A DNA stretch of 40,185 nucleotides from Bacteroidales bacterium (GTDB lineage Bacteria > Bacteroidota > Bacteroidia > Bacteroidales > VadinHA17). The notes under the pieces were generated by a model. That model ran no database searches. It saw only the letters and a program-made list of their open reading frames with translations, and was not told the origin of the DNA. This document shows, piece after piece, positions 7,719-15,937 of this stretch (positions are counted from its first letter, which is position 1; every line of letters begins with the position of its first letter). The stretch lies in contig JAAYKX010000066.1 in assembly GCA_012522155.1 (NCBI GenBank), positions 1 through 40,185 of the forward strand, given 5' to 3'. The position numbers and the translations under genes are program-made.

Positions 7719-7761
7719 AGAATATTTTAAAATCATGGGATTTGCTGATGAAAATAAGAAT

Positions 7762-8541
7762 TCATAAAATTCGGATTGACTTCGCAACAGCTTTATTGCC
7801 AGCGATCACAGGAAAATTCTCTGCAATAATCGCACTGCCCATGTTGAAGCTGATAGGGTTTCCGCCTATATCCGTCATGACTCCCCCGGCTTCAGAAATT
7901 ATAAGACCCGGGGCTGAAATATCCCAGACTTTGGTGAACAGGTTCATCACCCCACCGAATTTACCTTCAGCAACATAGAGAAAATCGACCAATGAATTTG
8001 TAGACCTGGTGTTTCTTGAGTTTCTGATTATATACTTAAAAGTTTCCAGTCCTTTGTTCAGAAAAGCCTCATCATCAGAATAGTCAAGACAGAAAGCAAC
8101 CAATGAATCCCTGATGCTCCTGTCTTTTATTTCCGGCAAAGGCCTGTCATTTTTGAATGCTCCCTTTCCTTCCTCGGCAAAATAAATATCATCCTGAACC
8201 GGAAGATATGCCCCTCCCATAAGGGGCCGGTCATTCCTGAAAAGTGTAATCAGTACTCCAAACCAGGGTATCCCTGAAGCAAAATTCGATGTTCCGTCAA
8301 GAGGATCAATCACCCATGTAAATTCCGACTTCCTGTCAAGGAAGCCACATTCCTCCGAAAGGATACTATGCCCCGGATATCTTTTTTCTATAAGCTCCAT
8401 TATTACCTTTTCACTTGCCAGATCGGCTTCGGTGACAATGCTGCTTTGAGATTCTTTTTGCTTCGTTTCAAGAGGCTTGTCAAAAAAGTCAAGCAAAACG
8501 TTTCCCGAAACTTTCAATGCTGAAATCATCAGGTCTTTCAT
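7762..8541 (-). CDS. Inositol-monophosphatase family phosphatase
   Basis: A 259-residue cytosolic protein with all metal-binding motifs of the family. These are the SEECG glutamates (Glu63, Glu64), DPLDGTSNF at 79-87 and the WDISAPGLIISEAGG motif near 206-220, whose aspartate completes the Mg site. Members hydrolyse myo-inositol-1-phosphate, related sugar phosphates or 3'-phosphoadenosine-5'-phosphate; the substrate cannot be chosen from motifs alone. Length is normal (about 260). It is transcribed away from the repeat array at 8641-8810, and the downstream gap of 129 bp to the acyltransferase gene makes co-transcription uncertain. Confidence 0.88.
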   Translation of the reverse strand: MKDLMISALKVSGNVLLDFFDKPLETKQKESQSSIVTEADLASEKVIMELIEKRYPGHSILSEECGFLDRKSEFTWVIDPLDGTSNFASGIPWFGVLITLFRNDRPLMGGAYLPVQDDIYFAEEGKGAFKNDRPLPEIKDRSIRDSLVAFCLDYSDDEAFLNKGLETFKYIIRNSRNTRSTNSLVDFLYVAEGKFGGVMNLFTKVWDISAPGLIISEAGGVMTDIGGNPISFNMGSAIIAENFPVIAGNKAVAKSIRIL

Positions 8542-8640
8542 CTTATTGCACTTTCTTTTGCATAATTTAACTTTAAAGCAAAGTACTATTATTTTTCTGC
8601 AGCTACAATTTTTTGCTGATCATTTTTCCCGCCAGTTGCT

Positions 8641-8809
8641 CACAATACCTGTTAACCCCGCCCGGTGCACACAATACCTGTTAACCCCGCCAGTGCACAC
8701 AATACCTGTTAACCCCGCCCGGTGCAGACAATACCTGTTAACCCCGCCAGTGCACACAATACCTGTTAACCGTGACCAGTATTCACAGTATTTGTTAACT
8801 TTAACTGCC
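8641..8809. repeat. Tandem array of alternating 29/28-bp units with GTTAAC cores
   Basis: Units begin at 8641, 8670, 8698, 8727 and 8755, with a decayed sixth at 8784. Each contains ACAATACCTGTTAACC. Odd units end CCCGGTGCA (29 bp) and even units CCAGTGCA (28 bp), so the higher-order unit is 57 bp. The blocks 8641-8697 and 8698-8754 differ at a single base (C8670 versus G8727), pointing to a recent duplication. A partial unit end (CCGCCAGTTGCT) precedes the array at 8629-8640. It fills the 309-bp gap between two divergent genes. There are no unique spacers, so it is not a CRISPR array. Repeated protein-binding sites or a variable tandem repeat are the likely explanations. Confidence 0.9.
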
Positions 8810-8850
8810 AAACCAGCAGAAAATCTTAACAAATGACTTGACTGACGGTT

Positions 8851-10092
8851 GTGAATCAAGAACATAAAAATATAAAACAACAGGATTCAGAGGACAGGAT
8901 TGTGAAGATAGTCCTGTTCGGGGCAGGAAAACGCGGACTGAAACTGCTTGATTACCTGCTTTCAATGGACAATGTTGATATTGTTGCCATTTCTGACCCG
9001 ATAAACGACTCAGCCCGGAGAGCAGCAGGCATCTGCAAGGAATCCGGAAGAAGGATTCCCGTTGTATATTCGACCGGCCGGGAATCTGTTGCGGAAATAC
9101 TTGACAATGAAAATCCGGATGCAGTCATTATAACTACATACTGGGATTCCCATGCGGCCATTGCCCTTGAATCCATGCGCAGGAAAATATATCCCGGGAT
9201 TGATGTGCCGGCTGCCCTCCGGATAGATGAGCTGTGGCAGCTGGTTGAAACATCCGAAAATACCGGAACTCCCTGCATGATGCTGGAAAACTGGAGTTTC
9301 CGGAAAGATAACCTTGCCGTACTTAACATGAAAAGGCTGGGAATGTTTGGAAAAATAGTTCATTGTCATTGTGCTCATTCGCACAACTGCATTGACCACT
9401 GGTTTTTCGACAGCGAAAACGGAGAAGCCCGATGGCAGGCAGAATATCTTTTAAAATACAATCGCATGCAGTATCCGACTCATGCCCTTGGACCTGTCAT
9501 AAGCTGGATGGATATCAACCGGGGTGACAGCTTCAGTGAAATCTATACTGTTTCCTCCGCATCCCTCGGAATCAATGAATACTTCAGGAATAAGTTCGGT
9601 GAAGATCATCCGAACGCCAGGCTAAAATACCGGCAGGGAGATATTGTCACTTCAGTTCTTGGCACCAAAAGAGGAAAAACCCTGGTGATCAACAATGATC
9701 TCCAGCTGCCGCGGCCCTATGCAAACAGATGGATGCTGCAGGGTACAAAGGGAGTATATGAAGAGGAAAAAAGTTCCATTTACCTCTCGGATTTCAGTCC
9801 GGAATATCAGAAATGGGAATCCTGGCAGCCCTATGAAGAAAAATACAATCACAGATGGTGGAAGACTGACTTCCCATCACCCTCTTTCAGAGGAGCTGAT
9901 TACATAATGCTCAGCCAGTTTGTTGAGGCAGTGAGAAAAAGGGGACCTGTTCCCCTGGATGTCTATGATTCCGCTGTAATGTCAGCAACAATTGAATTAT
10001 CGGGAATGTCGGTTAAAAAAAGAAAACCTGTTCCATTTCCTGATTTCACAAGGGGAAAGTGGCGGACCAACGAAGCCTGTTTTGCTGTCTGA
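8851..10092 (+). CDS. Gfo/Idh/MocA-family oxidoreductase, GH109-like
   Basis: The 413-residue protein begins with an NAD-binding Rossmann motif (KIVLFGAGKRG, residues 19-29). Its C-terminal domain has features of glycoside hydrolase family 109: ENWSFRKDNLAVLNMKR (146-162), GKIVHCHCAHSH (167-178), YPTHALGPVISWMDINRGD (208-226) and NRWMLQGTKGVYE. GH109 enzymes use a tightly bound NAD to cleave alpha-N-acetylgalactosaminides by an oxidation-elimination route. Unlike typical GH109 proteins this one has no signal or Tat peptide, so it may be cytosolic. There is no ATG start: GTG at 8851 or GTG at 8902, just before the Rossmann strand, must be used. Sugar importer and kinase genes follow, which fits handling of an imported glycoside. 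Substrate is unproven. Confidence 0.8.
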   Translation: MNQEHKNIKQQDSEDRIVKIVLFGAGKRGLKLLDYLLSMDNVDIVAISDPINDSARRAAGICKESGRRIPVVYSTGRESVAEILDNENPDAVIITTYWDSHAAIALESMRRKIYPGIDVPAALRIDELWQLVETSENTGTPCMMLENWSFRKDNLAVLNMKRLGMFGKIVHCHCAHSHNCIDHWFFDSENGEARWQAEYLLKYNRMQYPTHALGPVISWMDINRGDSFSEIYTVSSASLGINEYFRNKFGEDHPNARLKYRQGDIVTSVLGTKRGKTLVINNDLQLPRPYANRWMLQGTKGVYEEEKSSIYLSDFSPEYQKWESWQPYEEKYNHRWWKTDFPSPSFRGADYIMLSQFVEAVRKRGPVPLDVYDSAVMSATIELSGMSVKKRKPVPFPDFTRGKWRTNEACFAV

Positions 10093-10223
10093 CACCATTC
10101 AGAAATCAAAGAAAAACAGAAATCCGTGATAAACAAAACCAAAAAATACAAACAGGGTAATAATATCAGCCGGGAAATTATTCCGGGACATACACGAAAT
10201 CTGTAACGAAATTTTTACATCTT

Positions 10224-11357
10224 CTGAAAAAGAATCTTCATATCGTCACTCTTAATGTTCCTTATCCCCCGGATTACGGAGGCATGATAGATTGCTACCA
10301 CAGGATCAGATGCCTGAATAAAACGGGGATAAAGGTCCACCTGCACGCCTATGAATACGGGCGGCCGCCCGCCGGTGAACTGGAGGAAATATGCAGCACT
10401 GTTTCCTATTATCCGCGGGATACCTCTTTCGGCAATCACCTTTCAGCCCTTCCCTATTCGGTTGTATCAAGAAACTCAAAAAAGCTGCTGGAGAATCTTG
10501 CAAAAGATGATTCACCCATCCTTTTTGACGGGATTCAGACAACACTGCTTCTTGCCAGACCTGTTCTGGCAGACCGGAAAAAGGCTGTCAGGCTGCATAA
10601 TACAGAACCGTATTATTACCGTACACTCGCAAAGCACGAAAGGAATCCTGTAAAAAAAACATATTATCTGCTAGAGGCAGGCAGATTACAGCGCTATGAA
10701 AAAATACTGAAACACTCAGATTACCTTTTAACGATATCAATTGCCGATCACGATTATTACAACAGGAGGTTCCGGAATTCAATACTCTTGCCGTCATCAC
10801 ATCCCTTTGACAAAACAGAAATAAAAACGGGAAGGGGTCACCACATTCTGTATCATGCTGATCTGACAATAAGTGAAAACATTGCCGTTTCAAAACTTCT
10901 GATCAGAAAAGTTTTCTCCCGCATCCCCCACCCCTGTATAATTGCCGGTAAGAATCCGCCTCCTGCTCTTGAATCCGAAATCCGGAATCACGGAAACATA
11001 AAACTTATTCCCAATCCTGCCAGCGTTAAAATGAATGATCTGATAAAAGATGCCCAGATAAATATAATTCCGACCATGGCTGCCAACGGATTGAAACTCA
11101 AGCTTCTTATTTCGCTGTTCTCCGGCAGGCACTGCCTGGCAAACAGCACTGCCGTAAATGCTTCAGGATTGTACCCGCTTTGTCATATTGCCGACAGCGC
11201 TGAAGAGATGATCCGTAAAATAAATATTCTGTTTAATCAGCCATTCACTGCGGAAATGATTGAAGAGCGAAAAAAAGTACTGGCCCGGAAATACGACAAT
11301 ATGATCAATGCAGGGAAGCTGGCGGATCTCTTCTTTCCGGGGCATTGCACGAAGTGA
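10224..11357 (+). CDS. Glycosyltransferase, GT4-like, with probable CTG start
   Basis: The first ATG in frame is 10284, but the frame is open upstream to 10164. The codons from CTG 10224 read LKKNLHIVTLNVPYPPDYGG, a typical first beta-strand and glycine loop of a GT-B fold. A start at this CTG (read as Met) gives a normal N-terminus of 377 residues in total. No ATG, GTG or TTG occurs in frame between 10164 and 10284. The central and C-terminal parts (ILFDGIQTTLLL, LYHADLTISENI, IIPTMAANGLKLKLLISLFSG) fit a GT4-like retaining enzyme that transfers a sugar from a nucleotide donor. The acceptor is unknown. An ATG-to-CTG mutation or sequence error cannot be excluded. Confidence 0.65.
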   Translation: MKKNLHIVTLNVPYPPDYGGMIDCYHRIRCLNKTGIKVHLHAYEYGRPPAGELEEICSTVSYYPRDTSFGNHLSALPYSVVSRNSKKLLENLAKDDSPILFDGIQTTLLLARPVLADRKKAVRLHNTEPYYYRTLAKHERNPVKKTYYLLEAGRLQRYEKILKHSDYLLTISIADHDYYNRRFRNSILLPSSHPFDKTEIKTGRGHHILYHADLTISENIAVSKLLIRKVFSRIPHPCIIAGKNPPPALESEIRNHGNIKLIPNPASVKMNDLIKDAQINIIPTMAANGLKLKLLISLFSGRHCLANSTAVNASGLYPLCHIADSAEEMIRKINILFNQPFTAEMIEERKKVLARKYDNMINAGKLADLFFPGHCTK

Positions 11358-11532
11358 CAAAAGCCCCGATCTCCTTCCCGCAGAAGATCCCTGAGAAAGA
11401 ATATGAGTATTGTTTCCCATGTTTGTTTGATACTAAAATCCAGATGCTGAGTTAGTTTTGTATCCTGTTCCCATAGTGCCGGATAAGCTTAAAATGACCG
11501 CAGTTTAAATTTGAAAAAAACAAATCATTTTT

Positions 11533-11563
11533 TTTGCATCATTGGAGAAAAAGATTAGATTTG
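11533..11563 (+). promoter_or_regulatory. Promoter of the GluP-kinase pair
   Basis: TTTG at 11533-11536, exactly 19 bases, then TAGATTTG at 11556-11563: an exact match to the Bacteroidetes consensus. Transcription is predicted to begin near 11570, leaving about 37 nt before the transporter start. This separates gluP and the kinase from the glycosyltransferase gene. Confidence 0.65.
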
Positions 11564-11606
11564 AACCTTCCTTTATTCTATTTAGTAATTCATTTGACCT
11601 ATACCT

Positions 11607-12959
11607 ATGACAGACCATACCTCTTCAAACTCAATTAGCAGGAAGGACTATATCTATTCCATAACGGTAATAGGTGTATTCTTCTTCATTTTCGGTTTTG
11701 TCACCTGGCTGAATGGAATTCTTATTCCTTTCCTCAGAACAGCCTGTGAACTGAGTGATTTTGAAGCATATTTTGTCACGTTTGCCTTCTACATGTCCTA
11801 CCTTCTGATGGCTTTACCCGCCTCAGCAGTCCTTCAGAAAACCGGATTCAAACTTGGAATGTCCATTGGCTGCTGGCTTATGGCCGCAGGCTCACTTGTT
11901 TTTATTCCTGCTGCATCAGCAAGGTCCTACGCACTGTTCCTCACCGGACTTTTTGTTACAGGAGGCGGACTGGCACTTCTTCAGACTGCAGTAAATCCAT
12001 ATATTACGATACTGGGACCCCGCGAAAGCGCTGCAAAAAGAATAAGCATCATGGGGATTGCCAACAAGTTCGCGGGAGCACTGGCTCCGCTGATCCTGGC
12101 AGGCATTGTCCTCAAGGACTCCAATATTCTTGATGAACAACTGGCAGCAGCTGTCGATGATGCAAGCCGGGCAGTTCTCCTTGATGAGATGGCACAACGG
12201 GTTATCTTACCCTACATTGTAATGTCCATTATCTATCTGCTCCTGGGCATGCTCATGAAATTCGTCAATCTGCCCGACGTCGAAGCTGAAGAGGTGGATG
12301 AAACAACCAGCGAAGCCCTCAGTAAAAGAACCTCGGTACTTCAGTTCCCTCATCTGGTAATCGGTGTTATAGCCCTTTTCTTTTATGTGGGAGTCGAAGT
12401 TATTGCAGGTGATACCATAATCAGATACGGACAATCCATTGATATACCCATGGAATCTGCAAAGTATTACACATCACTCACCATGCTTGGAATGATTATT
12501 GGTTATATAATGGGTATTATTTTGATCCCCAAATATCTCAAACAGGGTAATGCACTTAAGATATGTGCCATCCTTGGAGTGATCTTTTCACTGGGAGCCA
12601 TTTTAGTGCCCCCTTCCGTATCATTCTCAATGACCTTTCTTGACCTGACAACATTCAAACCCATTCAACTTATTCTGCCTGTAACGGTCCTCTTTGTAGC
12701 TCTTCTGGGACTGGCAAACTCATTGATATGGCCGGCGATGTGGCCCCTGGCCCTCTACGGGCTCGGCAGGTTTACCAAAACTGCGGGTGCACTGCTGGTT
12801 ATGGCAATTGCAGGAGGCGCTCTCATCCCCCTGCTCTATGGAAAACTTGCAGATATATACAATACACAAGCCGCTTACTGGATCTGCGTTCCCTGTTATC
12901 TGATAGTAATGTATTATGCATTCTGGGGTTATAAAGCAGGTCTGAAAAATGCCGGTTGA
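11607..12959 (+). CDS. gluP: Sugar:H+ symporter of the FucP/GluP type (MFS)
   Basis: A 450-residue, 12-helix transporter of the fucose-galactose-glucose branch of the major facilitator superfamily. The diagnostic N-terminus FFFIFGFVTWLNGILIPFL (about residues 25-43), TGGGLALLQTAVNPYITILG (about 117-136) and the second-half NSLIWPAMWPLALYGLG segment (about 370-386) are present. Family members import hexoses such as glucose, galactose, fucose or N-acetylglucosamine with protons; the exact sugar is not readable. It has its own promoter and overlaps the next gene by 11 bp, implying translational coupling with a sugar kinase that would trap the imported sugar. Confidence 0.88.
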   Translation: MTDHTSSNSISRKDYIYSITVIGVFFFIFGFVTWLNGILIPFLRTACELSDFEAYFVTFAFYMSYLLMALPASAVLQKTGFKLGMSIGCWLMAAGSLVFIPAASARSYALFLTGLFVTGGGLALLQTAVNPYITILGPRESAAKRISIMGIANKFAGALAPLILAGIVLKDSNILDEQLAAAVDDASRAVLLDEMAQRVILPYIVMSIIYLLLGMLMKFVNLPDVEAEEVDETTSEALSKRTSVLQFPHLVIGVIALFFYVGVEVIAGDTIIRYGQSIDIPMESAKYYTSLTMLGMIIGYIMGIILIPKYLKQGNALKICAILGVIFSLGAILVPPSVSFSMTFLDLTTFKPIQLILPVTVLFVALLGLANSLIWPAMWPLALYGLGRFTKTAGALLVMAIAGGALIPLLYGKLADIYNTQAAYWICVPCYLIVMYYAFWGYKAGLKNAG

Positions 12960-14043
12960 TTTAAGGGAAATATTCAATTCGTTTACCCCCGAAGGCACAT
13001 ACCACAGCGGGGGTCCATATGGCACAGGCCATATACATGATACTTTCCGCATACAAACTGCCGAAAAGGACAGGGACGATTATATTCTTCAGAGACTGAA
13101 CAACAGAATATTCAAAAATATAGCTGAACTTCAGCATAATATCGAAAGAGTTACTGTCCATTTAAGAAAAAAACTGGAAAAGATACCGGGTTCCAATATC
13201 AAAAGGGAATGCCTTCAGCTGATCCCCTCAAAAGAAGGGAGGAGCTGGATAACAGACGCTAATGGCAGTTACTGGAGAATGTATATCTTCATTTCCAACC
13301 ACCGGTCCTATGACATAGTTGACAGTCCCGGCAAGGCTTTTGAAGGAGGAAAGGCAATAGGCAGGTTTCAGGCAATGCTTGCTGACCTGCCCGGCGAACC
13401 TCTTCATGACACCATACCTTTTTTTCATGATATTGAAAAACGGCTGGAGACTTTTTTCAGAACAGTAAAGGAAGATCCTGCCGGGAGAGTTAAAAATGTT
13501 GCCCCCGAGATTGATTTCATCATGAAAAGAACAGAAGAGATGAAAATCATACTGCAGCTCGGAAGGGAAGGCAGGATACCGGTCAGAATCACACACAACG
13601 ATACAAAGTTCAATAACATACTACTCGATGAAAACGATAAGGCTTTGTGTGTTATCGACCTGGATACTGTGATGCCGGGATATGTCCACTATGACTTTGG
13701 TGATGCGATCCGGACCGCGGCAAACGTTGCCGCCGAAGATGAAAAGGATCTTTCAAGGGTCAGAATGGATATTGAACTCTACAAAGCCTACGCAACAGGA
13801 TATCTTTCCGAGACCAGTGAGACACTCAATGCAGTGGAAAAAGAATATCTCGCCTTCTCACCGCGCCTCATTACCTACACTATCGCACTCAGATTCTTTA
13901 CTGATTACATTGATGGAGACAATTATTTCAAGATCCACCATGAGCACCATAACCTTCAAAGGGCCAGGGCACAGTTCAGGCTTGTAGAAAGCATGGAGGA
14001 ACAATATGGGGAAATGAAAAAAATAATCGCTCAGCTTAGCTAG
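12949..14043 (+). CDS. NahK-like sugar 1-kinase (APH phosphotransferase fold)
   Basis: A 364-residue kinase of the aminoglycoside-phosphotransferase fold. The catalytic loop ITHNDTKFNNILLD has Asp218 and Asn223, followed by the metal-binding VIDLDTVMPGYVHYDFGDA (Asp237). These closely resemble N-acetylhexosamine 1-kinase, which makes GlcNAc-1-P or GalNAc-1-P from the free sugar and ATP. The N-terminal GGPYGTGHIHDTF resembles the family nucleotide-binding loop. The start overlaps the gluP stop by 11 bp. Some annotations call this family 'desulfatase' or homoserine kinase-like, but the neighbouring sugar transporter argues for a sugar substrate. Regulated with gluP from the promoter at 11533. 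Confidence 0.8.
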   Translation: MPVDLREIFNSFTPEGTYHSGGPYGTGHIHDTFRIQTAEKDRDDYILQRLNNRIFKNIAELQHNIERVTVHLRKKLEKIPGSNIKRECLQLIPSKEGRSWITDANGSYWRMYIFISNHRSYDIVDSPGKAFEGGKAIGRFQAMLADLPGEPLHDTIPFFHDIEKRLETFFRTVKEDPAGRVKNVAPEIDFIMKRTEEMKIILQLGREGRIPVRITHNDTKFNNILLDENDKALCVIDLDTVMPGYVHYDFGDAIRTAANVAAEDEKDLSRVRMDIELYKAYATGYLSETSETLNAVEKEYLAFSPRLITYTIALRFFTDYIDGDNYFKIHHEHHNLQRARAQFRLVESMEEQYGEMKKIIAQLS

Positions 14044-14050
14044 AACAAGA

Positions 14051-14075
14051 CTGTCTGGTATCCGGACAGCATTTT
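14051..14075 (+). terminator. Hairpin terminator after the sugar kinase
   Basis: CTGTCTGG (14051-14058) pairs with CCGGACAG (14062-14069), one G-T pair, with a 3-nt loop, 7 bases past the kinase stop codon. It is followed by CATTTTG, a short T-run. It marks the probable end of the gluP-kinase transcript. Confidence 0.5.
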
Positions 14076-14159
14076 GTCAGATATTCGAATATTTCAGGTT
14101 TGTAAATTACTGACAATAAAATACCTGGAATCAATCAAAGTGCTGCGGTCGAACTTTTG

Positions 14160-14190
14160 TTTGGAATTATAAGCGGATTGACTAATTTTG
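14160..14190 (+). promoter_or_regulatory. Promoter of the acyl-CoA carboxylase operon
   Basis: TTTG at 14160-14163, exactly 19 bases, then TAATTTTG at 14183-14190. Transcription would begin near 14197, about 75 nt before ATG 14272. Because a TTG at 14188 that could extend the frame lies inside this -7 box, the promoter argues for the ATG as the true start of the next gene. Confidence 0.65.
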
Positions 14191-14271
14191 ACCCCGGAAA
14201 CCCGGAGATCATTGAAAAATGGCAAATTCCTGCTGACGATACTTCGGAAAAATGCTAAATCAACATTAAAT

Positions 14272-15828
14272 ATGGATTTATCGGGTAAGAGTTACAAGGC
14301 TTTTCTCGAACGTCGTGAGGCATTAAAAAAACAATACAGTCCGGAACAGGCAGAAAAGCAGCATAGAAAAGGCAAACTGACTGCTCATGAGAGGATCAGC
14401 CTCTTTTTCGATCCGGGAACCTTTGAAGAGATAGACACATTTGTCACTCCTGCAGATCATCCTGTGGAATTCGGCAAAGTGGAAAGGACCTACGGCGACG
14501 GGGTGATTGTCGGATATGGCAAGGTAAACGGAAGACTCGTTTTTGCATATGCCCAGGACTTTACAGTTATGGGGGGGTCACTGGGAGTTGTTCATGCCAG
14601 GAAAATATCAAAAATACAGGAGATGGCGCTTAAAATGGGTTCTCCCATTGTGGGCATGATGGATTCCGGGGGGGCCAGGATACAGGAAGGAGTGGCAAGC
14701 CTCAGCAGCTATGCTTCAATATTTCACAACATAATACAGTCGTCCGGCATCATACCGCAGATATCAGTTATAATGGGTCCTGCTGCGGGAGGAGCAGTAT
14801 ACTCCCCTGCCCTCACCGACTTCGTTTTTATGGTAAACCATACCAGTTACATGTTTGTGACCGGGCCCAACGTAGTAAAGGAGGTTCTTAACGAAGATGT
14901 CACTTTTGACGATCTCGGGGGAGCCGGAATACATGCACGTAAAAGCGGCGTAGCACATATGATCTATGACGATGAGGAAAACACCATTTTAGCCCTTAAA
15001 AAATTCCTTTCCTATCTCCCGTCAAACAATGTGGAAAATCCCCCGCTGGTGCCCGATGACGGATCCGCGCAGGATGTATGTGAAAAACTCAGGGATATAG
15101 TACCCGACGATCCCAATAAGGCATATGACGTCAAGGATATAATTCAGCTTGTGGCTGACAGGAACAGCTTTTTTGAAACTGCGGAACTGTTTGCTCCGAA
15201 CCTGGTTACTGGATTTGCCAGACTGAAAGGAAGAACTGTGGGCATAGTAGCAAACCAGCCAAAGGTTCTAGCCGGAGTCCTCGACATTGACTCATCTGTA
15301 AAAGGTGCCAGATTCATAAGGTTCTGCGATGCCTTCAATATTCCCATCATCACTTTCGAGGATGTTCCGGGTTTTCTTCCCGGAGCGGATCAGGAACATA
15401 ACGGAATAATAAGGCATGGGGCAAAAATGCTTTTTGCATACAGTGAAGCAACGGTTCCAAAAATCACTGTCATTCTCAGAAAAGCCTACGGCGGTGCCTT
15501 TATCGTGATGAACAGCAAAAACCTGGGAGGAGACTTCAGTTTTGCCTGGCCGACCGCAGAAATAGCTGTTATGGGACCGGACGGTGCTGTGGCAATCCTT
15601 TACAGGAAAAAGCTGGCAGAAACAAAGAATCCGGCTGAACTCAAAAAGGAACTTACAAAAAAATACCGCGACAAGGTAGCAAACCCTTTCATTGCAGATG
15701 AGCTGGGATATATTGATGAAGTAATTGATCCGGCAGTTACAAGGAAAAAAGTACTTTCAGCATTGAATGCCCTGGGTAACAAATGGGTAAAAGTACCTGA
15801 AAGAAAACACGGAAATATTCCGCTGTAA
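14272..15828 (+). CDS. pccB: Acyl-CoA (propionyl-CoA type) carboxylase, carboxyltransferase beta subunit
   Basis: From ATG 14272 (MDLSGKSYKAFLERREALKK) the protein has 518 residues, the usual length of PccB-type subunits. A longer frame from TTG 14188 would begin inside the promoter and is rejected. Carboxyltransferase motifs are clear: TAHERISLFFDPGTFEEID, GGSLGVVHARKI, MMDSGGARIQEGVASL, MGPAAGGAVYSPALTDF and the C-terminal VILRKAYGGAFIVM and WPTAEIAVMGPDGA. The subunit transfers carboxyl from biotin to an acyl-CoA, most often propionyl-CoA to give methylmalonyl-CoA. It heads a three-gene operon with biotin carboxylase and biotin carrier. Substrate preference (propionyl, acetyl or other) is inferred from family only. 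Confidence 0.9.
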   Translation: MDLSGKSYKAFLERREALKKQYSPEQAEKQHRKGKLTAHERISLFFDPGTFEEIDTFVTPADHPVEFGKVERTYGDGVIVGYGKVNGRLVFAYAQDFTVMGGSLGVVHARKISKIQEMALKMGSPIVGMMDSGGARIQEGVASLSSYASIFHNIIQSSGIIPQISVIMGPAAGGAVYSPALTDFVFMVNHTSYMFVTGPNVVKEVLNEDVTFDDLGGAGIHARKSGVAHMIYDDEENTILALKKFLSYLPSNNVENPPLVPDDGSAQDVCEKLRDIVPDDPNKAYDVKDIIQLVADRNSFFETAELFAPNLVTGFARLKGRTVGIVANQPKVLAGVLDIDSSVKGARFIRFCDAFNIPIITFEDVPGFLPGADQEHNGIIRHGAKMLFAYSEATVPKITVILRKAYGGAFIVMNSKNLGGDFSFAWPTAEIAVMGPDGAVAILYRKKLAETKNPAELKKELTKKYRDKVANPFIADELGYIDEVIDPAVTRKKVLSALNALGNKWVKVPERKHGNIPL

Positions 15829-15937
15829 AAAATCAATTGTATATCAAATCAATGACAGGTAATATTTCCGGGGAAACAGGGCTACATCTTTACAGGGTTT
15901 ATATTCATATCCGTAAGTTTTAAAAAATATATATAAA

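Noticed and set aside
8641-8809. CRISPR array
   Set aside because: Units follow each other without unique spacers and no cas gene is present.
8477-8880. Open frames on both strands (119 and 86 codons) across the repeat array
   Set aside because: The frames stay open only because the repeats have a 57-bp period, a multiple of three. Their predicted proteins are simple repeats (e.g. HTIPVNPARC) with no domain, and they overlap each other.
12949-14043. This APH-fold kinase as the missing homoserine kinase
   Set aside because: It overlaps a sugar transporter gene and has NahK-type sequence (ITHNDTKFNN, VIDLDTVMPG). It is far from the threonine genes.
14188-14271. Longer N-terminus for PccB from TTG 14188
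   Set aside because: The TTG lies inside the -7 promoter box, and the 28 extra residues do not resemble PccB. ATG 14272 gives the usual length.
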